Of a stretch of 64,000 nucleotides of DNA, positions 27,892 through 35,663 are shown piece by piece. Within the stretch, counting starts at the first letter, position 1; each line of letters starts with the position of its first letter. The stretch covers positions 1,674,001 to 1,738,000 of the forward strand of contig NZ_RAHX01000001.1 in NCBI RefSeq assembly GCF_003605475.1, in the 5' to 3' direction. The translations under genes were made by a program, and so were the position numbers. The notes beneath the pieces were generated by a model. That model was not told the origin of the DNA. It saw only the letters and a list, made by a program, of their open reading frames with translations, and made no database searches. Source of the DNA: Aurantiacibacter aquimixticola. Lineage in GTDB: Bacteria > Pseudomonadota > Alphaproteobacteria > Sphingomonadales > Sphingomonadaceae.

Positions 27892-29095
27892 GTGGTGGCG
27901 CAAATGGCGCTTGTCCCGCTGGCGAAAATTCCAGCGCGTGATGGCGAAGGCTACGCCGCAGGTAAAACGGCCCGCCCTGCTCGGCGCGGCCGTTTTCGGC
28001 GTGATCGGCCTGCTCGCCGCGCTCGGCATCTCGAACACCACCAATGTCTGGTATATGCCGCAATCTCAGGGGGAGACGGCGGTGTCCTTCCAGGTGTGGG
28101 GCATGCGTCCGTCCAACCTGCTGATGGCGCTGCCGATCGGGGCTTTCCTCGTGGTGCTGGCGCGCAGTTTCGTGGGGATGAAGGCGTTCGGGCTGTTTAC
28201 GCCCATGCTGATCGCCATCGCCTTCCTGCAGATCGGCCCGATCTTCGGACCGATCGTGCTGGGGTCGGCCGTCGGCGTCGGCATGCTGGTCGCGCCATTG
28301 CTGCTGAAGCTACACATGACGCGCGTGGGTTTCCTGGGCGTGTTGATCAGCTTTGTGGTGTTCGTGCTCGCCGGTCTGCAGGTGGTGCTGAACACCGAAT
28401 TGCAGGTCGATGCCTTTCCGGTGGTGGTGACTGCGCTGGTGGTCGAACGCTGGTATCGCCAGTGGGAAAGGGATGGCTGGAAGGAAGCCGCCTGGATTGC
28501 CGGAAGCACCTTCGTGCTCGCGCTGATGATTCAGTTCGTGATGGTCAGCCGGGTTGCCCTCACCCTTATCGAAATCTCGCCTCTGGTGCTGCCCGGTTTC
28601 GCCGGTCTCGCGATCGCGCTGCTCGGCCGATATCGCGGGCTGCGCCTGTCGGAAATCAAACGCTTCGCCCCAATCTGGCTGGAAGGAAGACGCAATGCTC
28701 GGATTCGTGAAATGGTTCAGGAAGGAGCAAAGGCAGCAGAGCTCGATCCTGTCGAGTCAGATTTCGATGCTGGCTTCGGAGGAGACGCCCTCGACGCTGC
28801 CCCTGCGCCCGTCCCGGCGATCGAGAGCGCGAAGAAAATTTTCGCGCTTCGCCCGCTCCCAGTATTTCCGGAACCGCTTTTCGGGCGTGCGTTTGCGTTC
28901 GCCGGTGCCCAGGGTGGGGGACCTGGACGAGATTCTCGGCATCAACCAACGCAACGCGATTATCGCGAAATACAATCCGCGCTCGGCGATCGAGGAAGCG
29001 CGGGACAAAGTGGCGGCCAAGGTCGCCTTAAACGCCGGCGGCGTGACAACCACGGGCACGATCTGCGTAATCTCCAGCTATGGCGACCTGCTTGA
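27881..29095 (+). CDS. 7TM protein of the transglutaminase-7TM family, lacking the transglutaminase domain
   Basis: A 404-residue frame whose conserved part is residues about 30-265. One membrane anchor (34-51) is followed by a six- to seven-helix bundle starting ETAVSFQVWGMRPSNLL and ending RYRGLRLSEIKRF (255-262). This matches the 7TM half of proteins annotated as inactive transglutaminase fused to 7 TM helices, but the roughly 250-residue periplasmic transglutaminase-like domain expected between anchor and bundle is absent. The frame stays open after residue 272 and runs 401 bases across the next gene in a different frame; that tail has weaker codon bias and may be spurious. The real stop may be lost or shifted. 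Confidence 0.75.
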   Translation: MSSRWWRKWRLSRWRKFQRVMAKATPQVKRPALLGAAVFGVIGLLAALGISNTTNVWYMPQSQGETAVSFQVWGMRPSNLLMALPIGAFLVVLARSFVGMKAFGLFTPMLIAIAFLQIGPIFGPIVLGSAVGVGMLVAPLLLKLHMTRVGFLGVLISFVVFVLAGLQVVLNTELQVDAFPVVVTALVVERWYRQWERDGWKEAAWIAGSTFVLALMIQFVMVSRVALTLIEISPLVLPGFAGLAIALLGRYRGLRLSEIKRFAPIWLEGRRNARIREMVQEGAKAAELDPVESDFDAGFGGDALDAAPAPVPAIESAKKIFALRPLPVFPEPLFGRAFAFAGAQGGGPGRDSRHQPTQRDYREIQSALGDRGSAGQSGGQGRLKRRRRDNHGHDLRNLQLWRPA

Positions 29096-29780
29096 TTTCG
29101 ATCCGGTGCGCGACCTGCCGGAAAGCTGGGCAATCAAGCCCGCGCGTGGCAGCCAGGGCGACGGTATCCTGCTCGCCCTGCGACGCGAGGGAAACAACTG
29201 GTTCAAGGGTTCCGGCACGAAGCTGACGCCGACCGACGTGATGAACCACCTGCGCCGCATCGTCGATGGCGGCTTTTCGGGCGACGGCGCAGCGGAAGAC
29301 GCGGCACTGATCGAGCCGCTGATCCGCGCCGACAAGCGCATTACCCAGCTTGTGCCGGAAGGCCTGCCCGACGTGCGGGTCATTTCCCTGCGCGAGCATC
29401 CGCTTATGGCGATGATGCGTATCCCCACCAACGCATCGGATGGGAAGGCCAACCTTCACCAGCGCGCCATCGGCGCCGCGGTCGACATCGAAACCGGCAT
29501 CATCACCCGCGCCATGTGCGTGGGCGAGGAACTGACGCATCACCCCGACTCGGATGCGCTGCTGATCGGCTTCACCGTGCCCGAATGGGACCGCGTGCTG
29601 GACATCAGCTCGAAATGCAGTGCCGCCATCGGTCTCGGCTATCTCGGCGTCGATATCATCCTGGACGAAAATGACGGCCCGATGGTGCTTGAGGTGAACG
29701 CCCACCCCGGCATCGAAATCCAGAACATCAACCAGAAGGGCCTGCGCCGTCAGATGATCCTGGCTGGCGAGAAGATGTGA
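28695..29780 (+). CDS. Alpha-L-glutamate ligase-like ATP-grasp protein
   Basis: A 361-residue ATP-grasp enzyme of the family found next to the 7TM/transglutaminase protein. The conserved region starts at LGINQRNAIIAKYNPRSA (residues 81-98) and contains the lysine-bearing WAIKPARGSQGDG, an insertion of about 60 residues, and the metal-binding MVLEVNAHPGIEIQNIN near the C terminus. Residues 1-75 are an Arg/Ser-rich extension that I do not know from the family. The ATG at 28695 has a good ribosome site (GGAAGGAAG). It probably joins amino acids to a peptide or small molecule; the substrate is unknown. It overlaps the convergent hydrolase by 53 bases. Confidence 0.87.
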   Translation: MLGFVKWFRKEQRQQSSILSSQISMLASEETPSTLPLRPSRRSRARRKFSRFARSQYFRNRFSGVRLRSPVPRVGDLDEILGINQRNAIIAKYNPRSAIEEARDKVAAKVALNAGGVTTTGTICVISSYGDLLDFDPVRDLPESWAIKPARGSQGDGILLALRREGNNWFKGSGTKLTPTDVMNHLRRIVDGGFSGDGAAEDAALIEPLIRADKRITQLVPEGLPDVRVISLREHPLMAMMRIPTNASDGKANLHQRAIGAAVDIETGIITRAMCVGEELTHHPDSDALLIGFTVPEWDRVLDISSKCSAAIGLGYLGVDIILDENDGPMVLEVNAHPGIEIQNINQKGLRRQMILAGEKM

Positions 29781-30561
29781 TCGCGCGCTCCGTCGCATCC
29801 AGAATGACCTGAACCGTCTCCTGCGGCTGATCCCACATCGGAAAATGTCCGCTATGTTCGAACCAGTGCAGCTCTGCATCGGGGAAGGCCGCCATGGCGC
29901 GTCGTGCCTGCTGGGGCAGACACAGCCGATCCTTTCGGCCCCATCCGATCACGATCGACTTCTGTGTGTCTGGAGGGCCCTGCTGGTTTGCACCGGTGCC
30001 GAGATCTTTCACAAGGGCATTGAATGTGCGGGTATCGGCAAAAGACCGCAATTCACCGGAAATAATTGCAGGATCGAGGGCCCACGGCCTTGCCGACAGC
30101 TGGGCCATCAGGGCGGTTCGCCCCGCGACATTCCTCAAGATCGTTGGAAGGGCCGGTCGCAGAGCCCGAACCAGACCGATGGATGCCGTTATGGTCGTTC
30201 TGAAGAAAGTGCGCTCCCACCCTTTCCAGAAACCACCCGGATCCAGAGCAACGACTGCGCCCGCACTTCCTCGCCGGGCCATTTCGAGGACGAGCCGGGC
30301 GCCCAGCGAGCTGCCCACCATATCGATCCCGCGCAAATCTTCTTCCGCGAGCCATGTGTGGAGGCTCCGCGCCAGACCGTCGAACGTGCCGCTGTCGTTC
30401 TCTTCGGGCGTCTGGCCATGTCCGGGCAAGTCCACGGCAATGACCTCCCTGACCTGCGATAGCTGAGGTGCGATCGTATCCCAGGAATGGCTGCTTCCCC
30501 CCAGCCCGTGGACAAGGAGAAGCGGTCGGCCGCGCCCGGCGCGCGTGTGGTGCATAGGCAT
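29728..30561 (-). CDS. Alpha/beta hydrolase
   Basis: A 277-residue cytoplasmic alpha/beta-hydrolase. The oxyanion block is LLLVHGLGGSSHSWD. The nucleophile elbow is VGSSLGARL (GxSxG, Ser near residue 86). The catalytic His is in WFEHSGHFPMWDQP near residue 240, with an Asp in GRKDRLCLP. The sequence resembles general esterase/lipase or haloperoxidase-like hydrolases; the substrate cannot be named. Its 3' end overlaps the ATP-grasp gene by 53 bases on the opposite strand, so the last 17 codons may be dispensable. Confidence 0.85.
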   Translation of the reverse strand: MPMHHTRAGRGRPLLLVHGLGGSSHSWDTIAPQLSQVREVIAVDLPGHGQTPEENDSGTFDGLARSLHTWLAEEDLRGIDMVGSSLGARLVLEMARRGSAGAVVALDPGGFWKGWERTFFRTTITASIGLVRALRPALPTILRNVAGRTALMAQLSARPWALDPAIISGELRSFADTRTFNALVKDLGTGANQQGPPDTQKSIVIGWGRKDRLCLPQQARRAMAAFPDAELHWFEHSGHFPMWDQPQETVQVILDATERAITSSRQPGSSDGAGPSG

Positions 30562-30786
30562 ACAAGGACAACGCTTCGGAACGAACTATGGCCCGGTCGT
30601 GTAGGTAAATCGTTCGGGTTCACCTCGGTGGCCGACAATGGACCACCCTCTGACGGCCGGATTTCCAACCCGCAAAGGACACGCACGCCGAAGGTCGCTC
30701 TGCTCCGCCCGCCGGATCGAAATCGACGCTGGATAAATCGCCCGCGCCGCTAGGCCGCGGCGGATCGAGTGCCTATCGTCGGGCGC
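30562..30786. other. Divergent intergenic region with degraded-looking sequence
   Basis: About 225 bases between the divergent hydrolase and HerA-like genes. No convincing reading frame was found. A GC-rich hairpin (CGCCGC at 30745-30750 with GCGGCG at 30757-30762) lies just before the GTG at 30769 and would cover its ribosome site. The stretch 30590-30740 has mixed codon signal on both strands and may be a decayed gene fragment or dispersed repeat. Confidence 0.3.
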
Positions 30787-32232
30787 ATGGGCGCAACCAT
30801 CGACATCGGCACGGACGCACACGGCACGCCTGTGCCTATCGATGTCGAGGAATTGCTCGCCACGCGGCTGCTGGTGCAGGGCAATTCGGGCAGCGGGAAA
30901 TCGCACCTGCTGCGCCGGCTGCTCGAACAAAGCGCGGGGCTGGTGCAGCAGGTGGTGATCGATCCGGAGGGGGATTTCACTTCGCTCGCCGACCATTTCG
31001 ACCATGTGGTGATCGAGGGCGCGAATTATTCGCCGCGCGAGATCGAGGCACTGGCTGGACGCATCCGCCAGCATCGCGCCAGCGTGGTGCTTGCGCTTGA
31101 AGAGCTCGAGGTCGAGCAGCAGATCCGCTGCGCCGCGCAATTCCTAACTGCGCTGTTCGATGCGCCGCGCGAACATTGGTATCCCGCGCTCGTTGTGGTG
31201 GACGAAGCGCAGATGTTCGCGCCCTCCGCCGCGGGTGAGATGGCGGAAGACACGCGCCGCATGACGCTTTCCGCCATGACGAACCTCATGTGCCGCGGCC
31301 GCAAGCGTGGCCTCGCGGGTATCGTTGCCACGCAGCGTCTGGCCAAGCTCGCCAAGAACGTCGCAGCAGAAGCCAGCAACTTCCTGATGGGGCGCACCTT
31401 CCTCGATATCGACATGCAGCGCGCGGCGGACCTGCTCGGCATGGACCGCAAACAGGCCGAGCGTATCCGTGATCTGCAGCGTGGGCATTTCCTCGGCCTC
31501 GGCCCGGCGGTCAGCCGCCGCCCGGTCGCCGTGCATATCGGCAGCGTGAAATCAGGCGGAAGGAATGGGGCAAGTGCGCTCACCCCGCTGCCCCAGGCCG
31601 ATGCGGAGGAAATGGGCGCGCTGCTCCATGGCGGGCTGGCGGAGGAAGCGGCAGAGCCGGTGCGCACGCCGGCGCCCCGTCCGCCTGCGCCCGATCTCGA
31701 CACTGTGGCCGAAGCGATAGCCGCAAAGGGAGACAGCGCACCTGACGATACGCAGGAACATCCTCGGCCCGTGTCGGCAGGGAGCGTCGACGATGTGCTC
31801 GCCGCCATGCTGGCAGAGGAAGGCGCGAGCTTCCGGCAAGCAAGCGCGCTGTTCCGCGATTTCGCGACGCGTTGCCGAGAGCGCGGGGTGCCTAGCGCGC
31901 ATATCGACATGCCCGCCTTCCGCCGCCTGTTCGCCTTTGCCAGCGCCGGGGTCGCGCGGCTGGACGATGGGCAGCGCACTGCGGTGGAGCGAATGGCGCA
32001 AGACGTCCCTGAAGACGTGCTCGCGCCCTATCTCGCCATCGTGGTCGCCGCCGCCGAAGGCCGCCGCGCGCCCGACGAGGACACGCTCGCTCGCGTCTAC
32101 GGCACCGCCAGCCCGGGCCGCATTCGTCGCCTGCTCGAACATCTTGAAAAGTGCGGCCTGATCGCCGTCCACGAGGATTTCGGCGGAGAGCGGACAATCA
32201 CGGTGCCGGGGATCGAGGCGGTGGCGGCTTAG
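30787..32232 (+). CDS. HerA-like (DUF87) P-loop ATPase with C-terminal winged-helix region
   Basis: A 481-residue ATPase of the HerA/FtsK superfamily. Walker A is VQGNSGSGKSHLLRRL, Walker B is VVVDEAQMFAP, and the sensor region RGRKRGLAGIVATQRL follows. After residue 260 an Ala/Pro-rich low-complexity linker leads to an acidic helical region and a final winged-helix-like segment (GRIRRLLEHLEKCGLIAV). HerA proteins usually pair with the NurA nuclease in end resection or with effectors in defence, but no partner gene is adjacent. The start could also be the GTG at 30769. A second HerA-like gene is at 43.0 kb. Confidence 0.8.
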   Translation: MGATIDIGTDAHGTPVPIDVEELLATRLLVQGNSGSGKSHLLRRLLEQSAGLVQQVVIDPEGDFTSLADHFDHVVIEGANYSPREIEALAGRIRQHRASVVLALEELEVEQQIRCAAQFLTALFDAPREHWYPALVVVDEAQMFAPSAAGEMAEDTRRMTLSAMTNLMCRGRKRGLAGIVATQRLAKLAKNVAAEASNFLMGRTFLDIDMQRAADLLGMDRKQAERIRDLQRGHFLGLGPAVSRRPVAVHIGSVKSGGRNGASALTPLPQADAEEMGALLHGGLAEEAAEPVRTPAPRPPAPDLDTVAEAIAAKGDSAPDDTQEHPRPVSAGSVDDVLAAMLAEEGASFRQASALFRDFATRCRERGVPSAHIDMPAFRRLFAFASAGVARLDDGQRTAVERMAQDVPEDVLAPYLAIVVAAAEGRRAPDEDTLARVYGTASPGRIRRLLEHLEKCGLIAVHEDFGGERTITVPGIEAVAA

Positions 32233-32306
32233 AACGGCCAGTCAAATCGCTTCGCTTGCGCGGAACTGGTCTCAACTGTAACGGCTCGGCCCGAAGGAGA
32301 TTCCCC

Positions 32307-33422
32307 ATGCGCATCGGCTGTCCACGCGAAATCAAGAACCGCGAATATCGCGTCGGCCTGACGCCGGAAAGCGCCGGGGAACTCGTCATGCACGGCCATG
32401 AAGTGTGGATCGAAACCTGTGCTGGCGAAGGCATCGGCGCGTTCGACGATTCCTATCGCGAGCGCGGTGCCAGAGTGATCGATACTGCCGAGGAAATCTT
32501 TGCCGAATGCGAAATGATCGTGAAGGTGAAGGAACCGCAGGCGGAGGAAATCGCCCGACTGCGCGAGGGACAGGTGCTCTACACCTATCTCCACCTCGCT
32601 CCCGATCCGAAGCAGACCGAAGGCCTCGTCAAATCGGGTGCGACCTGCATCGCCTACGAAACCGTCACCGGGCGGCGCGGCGGACTGCCGCTGCTCACCC
32701 CGATGAGCCAGGTTGCCGGGCGCATGAGCATCCAGGCGGGCGCGACCGCGCTGGAGAAAGCGCATGGCGGGCGCGGCGTGCTGCTGGGCGGCGTACCGGG
32801 CGTGATGCCGGGCAAGGTCGTCATCATCGGTGGCGGCGTGGTCGGCTTCAACGCGGCACAGATGTCCGCCGGGCTGGGCGCGGACACCGTGATCATGGAT
32901 CTCGACCCGACAGTGCTGGAAAAGGTCGGCACCCATTTCGAAGCCCGCGCCAGCACGCGTTTCGCGTCTCGCGCCAATGTCGAGGAATCGGTGGCGGAAG
33001 CGGATCTGGTCGTCGGCGCGGTGCTGGTGCCGGGGGCCGCCGCACCCAAGCTCGTCAGCCGTGATATGTTGAAGACCATGAAGCCCGGCGCGGTTCTGGT
33101 GGACGTGGCCATCGATCAGGGCGGCTGCTTCGAAACGAGCAAGGCGACCACGCATGACGATCCGACCTATGTGATCGACGATATCGTGCATTATTGCGTC
33201 GCCAACATGCCGGGCGCGGTCAGCCGGACAAGCACCTATGCGCTCAACAATGTCACCCTGCCCCACGCCCTGCGCATCGCCGATCTCGGCTGGAAGCAGG
33301 CGATGAGCCTCGATCCGCATCTGGCGCAGGGTCTGAACGTCCATGCCGGGCGCGTGACCTATCCCGCCGTGGCGCGCGAACTGGGCTACGACCTGCTGTC
33401 GATCGAGGACGCGATCGCCTGA
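32307..33422 (+). CDS. ald: Alanine dehydrogenase
   Basis: A 371-residue NAD-dependent alanine dehydrogenase that interconverts L-alanine and pyruvate plus ammonia. Diagnostic features are the N terminus MRIGCPREIKNREYRVGLTP, the catalytic Lys/His region KVKEPQ and YLHLA, the Rossmann fingerprint VVIIGGGVVGFNAAQ, and the substrate loop near VDVAIDQGGCFET. Full family length. The ATG at 32307 is preceded by GAAGGAGA. It stands as a single gene with a 74-base upstream gap. Confidence 0.97.
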   Translation: MRIGCPREIKNREYRVGLTPESAGELVMHGHEVWIETCAGEGIGAFDDSYRERGARVIDTAEEIFAECEMIVKVKEPQAEEIARLREGQVLYTYLHLAPDPKQTEGLVKSGATCIAYETVTGRRGGLPLLTPMSQVAGRMSIQAGATALEKAHGGRGVLLGGVPGVMPGKVVIIGGGVVGFNAAQMSAGLGADTVIMDLDPTVLEKVGTHFEARASTRFASRANVEESVAEADLVVGAVLVPGAAAPKLVSRDMLKTMKPGAVLVDVAIDQGGCFETSKATTHDDPTYVIDDIVHYCVANMPGAVSRTSTYALNNVTLPHALRIADLGWKQAMSLDPHLAQGLNVHAGRVTYPAVARELGYDLLSIEDAIA

Positions 33423-33498
33423 CGCTAGGGGCGTTCTCAACCGAATCGTAAGCACGCGGATTAATGTCGCTCTAAGCCAAATACCGTAATGTCCCCCG

Positions 33499-35241
33499 AT
33501 GGAATGGGGAGTTCGCGTCTGGTTGAAATGGGTGCTGCTGGCAGCGCTTGCCGCCGTGTGGATGCCCGCCAGTGCCGCCGCGCAAACCGCGCCTGCATCC
33601 CCTGTCGAGCGCTGTCACGCGGCGAGCACGGTGGACACGCCGCTGGCATCCTCTCTCACATCGCTTCGCTGGAACTGCACCGGTTCCGCGCCATCGCACA
33701 CGCCGGAAAGGGTGATCCTGCGCTTCGACGCCAGCGTTTATGGCGGCGCAGATGAGCGTCCGCTCGAACTTACCACGCGCCGCGCTCCGCTCGAGACTCT
33801 GCACATCCTCGTGGAGGCGGATGACGGGTCTATGCGGATGGCCAGCTATGCGTATGACGACATGCGTCCGACGCTGCACGATGCGGATGTGGCGGCGAGC
33901 GTGCCGCCGCTCTTCGACGCCGCGAAATTCATCTACGTCGCCTTCGATGCCCCGACCAATGCGATGACGCTTTCGGAAGCGCGCCTGGCGGAGGAAGGCG
34001 TGGCCATGTCGGCCGACGAAATCCTCACGCTCTTGTGGCTGGCCGCATTGTGCGGCGCTCTTGCCATGCCGCTGATCTTCAATGCGTCGGCATACCGGGT
34101 GCTGCGCGAACCCTTCGTGCTCTGGCACGCCGTCCTCTCGCTTGCGCTGCTGTTCACCGTCATTCTCGATTCCGGCTTCAGCGCGCATCTCTTCGGCTGG
34201 CCCCCCAGCATGCTGAGCGCGCTCAATTCGTTGTGCGTCGGCGTGTCGGTGACGGCGGCGGGGATGTTCTGCCACAGCTTCGTCGAACCGGGTCGGATGA
34301 GCCCGGCGCTGCGGCGCGCGATACCCTTCGCCGGCCTGTGGACGCTGCTGGTGACCGCCTGGCATGTCTCGGCCCCGTTCGCGCTTCGCCCTGTCCATAC
34401 CGAGCTTTTCCACCTGGCCTTCGTCCCGGTGCTATCGCTTTACCTGGCCGCGCTTGTCAGTGCACTCCTGCGCGGCAGCCGGGCGGCGCGCTTCCAGCTT
34501 ATCGGCTGGCTGCCGCTCCTTATGGTCGGCGCGGTGCGCATCGGCAGCCAGACAGTGCCGGACATTGCTCCAGCCGACGTCCAGACGCTGTTCTATATCG
34601 GGTGCTTCGTCGAAGTGGTGGCGACCGCGCTGGGTGTCGCCGATCGCTTCATGATCCTGAAACGCCAGCGCGACCGGGCCCGCGCCAAGGCGAATGTGCT
34701 GGAAGAGGTATCGGAACGCGATACACTGACGGGCCTCTACAACCGCCGCATCGTCGAAGGCCGCTTCGATGAATTGCGCCGGCAGGGTTTCACCACGCTC
34801 GCCGTGATCGATCTCGATCATTTCAAGTCGATCAACGACACCTTCGGCCATGCCCAGGGCGACGAGGTGCTGCGCAGCGTTGCGGGAGCCCTCGAAGGCG
34901 ATGACGACACGACAGCCATGCGCATGGGCGGCGAGGAATTCGTGCTGCTGCTGCGCGGCGAGAATGCCGAGCAACGCGCCGAGGACAGGCGCACGGCCAT
35001 CCCCCGCGCCGTCGCCCGCGATACCGGCCTGCCGACCCGCGTCACGGCCAGCATGGGGCTGGTTGTGGCTCCGATCGCGACGATGCCGAATGCCAGTTTC
35101 GAGCAACTCTACGCCCGCGCTGACCGACTGCTCTACGAGGCAAAACATGCCGGCCGAGACCGGACGATGAGCGAGCGTTTGCAGGCTTTCAGTCCGCTGG
35201 CCCGGAAGGCCCGCAGCCCGCAGGACCGCGCCGCGGCGTAG
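33499..35241 (+). CDS. Membrane diguanylate cyclase (7TMR-DISM-like sensor + GGDEF)
   Basis: A 580-residue protein. A signal-like N terminus (ending ASAAAQ) is followed by a periplasmic domain (about 30-170), then about seven membrane helices (about 175-385), and a cytoplasmic GGDEF domain (about 405-560). The active loop is GGEEF at about 477-481, a catalytically competent form. The inhibitory RxxD site is missing: the residues at the usual distance are DxxT, so product inhibition may not occur. The architecture is like 7TMR-DISM diguanylate cyclases, and the periplasmic part presumably senses an unknown ligand. It is convergent with the thioesterase gene, 2 bases apart. Confidence 0.9.
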   Translation: MEWGVRVWLKWVLLAALAAVWMPASAAAQTAPASPVERCHAASTVDTPLASSLTSLRWNCTGSAPSHTPERVILRFDASVYGGADERPLELTTRRAPLETLHILVEADDGSMRMASYAYDDMRPTLHDADVAASVPPLFDAAKFIYVAFDAPTNAMTLSEARLAEEGVAMSADEILTLLWLAALCGALAMPLIFNASAYRVLREPFVLWHAVLSLALLFTVILDSGFSAHLFGWPPSMLSALNSLCVGVSVTAAGMFCHSFVEPGRMSPALRRAIPFAGLWTLLVTAWHVSAPFALRPVHTELFHLAFVPVLSLYLAALVSALLRGSRAARFQLIGWLPLLMVGAVRIGSQTVPDIAPADVQTLFYIGCFVEVVATALGVADRFMILKRQRDRARAKANVLEEVSERDTLTGLYNRRIVEGRFDELRRQGFTTLAVIDLDHFKSINDTFGHAQGDEVLRSVAGALEGDDDTTAMRMGGEEFVLLLRGENAEQRAEDRRTAIPRAVARDTGLPTRVTASMGLVVAPIATMPNASFEQLYARADRLLYEAKHAGRDRTMSERLQAFSPLARKARSPQDRAAA

Positions 35242-35243
35242 AA

Positions 35244-35663
35244 CTAGCGCGCCGTCGCCCAGCCGCCTTCGGGCATGAACGGCGCCGCCACTTCGCCCGG
35301 CACGCGCATCAGCTTGCCCGTGGCCTTGTCCACCATCGCCCAGGTCGTTTGCGCACGCACCAATTCCTTCCCTTCGGTATCGGTGAATGTGAAATGGCGC
35401 ACGAAACGAGGCCCGCGCGGCCCCTCGTGGATCGCCGTTTCACCGGTGGTCTCCTCGCCCTCCACGATATTGCCGCGATAGTCGATCTCGTGCCGCAGGA
35501 CGAGCCAGACATAGAGGTCGCGATCTTCCTCGCGCGCATCGCGCTCCCAATGTTCGCCGGACAATTCCTCCATCCAGCGCAGCCAGACCGCATTGTTCAC
35601 ATGGCCGTTCACGTCGATATGCTCAGGCCGCGCAACAAAAGTGCGCGCGTAAGTGTTGCTCAC
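35244..35663 (-). CDS. Acyl-CoA thioesterase (4HBT hotdog)
   Basis: A 139-residue hotdog-fold thioesterase. The motif HIDVNGHVNNAVWLRWMEE near residues 14-32 carries the catalytic Asp/Asn position of the 4HBT family (YbgC-like). It should hydrolyse acyl-CoA thioesters in the cytoplasm; chain length is unknown. The GTG at 35663 is chosen because it overlaps the S9 peptidase stop by the usual 4 bases (GTGA); the longer frame lies wholly inside the peptidase gene. The two are likely co-translated. Confidence 0.88.
   Translation of the reverse strand: MSNTYARTFVARPEHIDVNGHVNNAVWLRWMEELSGEHWERDAREEDRDLYVWLVLRHEIDYRGNIVEGEETTGETAIHEGPRGPRFVRHFTFTDTEGKELVRAQTTWAMVDKATGKLMRVPGEVAAPFMPEGGWATAR

Noticed and set aside
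30787..32232. HerA-like ATPase as part of a defence island
   Set aside because: No effector, nuclease, SIR2 or DUF4297-type gene next to it; neighbours are housekeeping.
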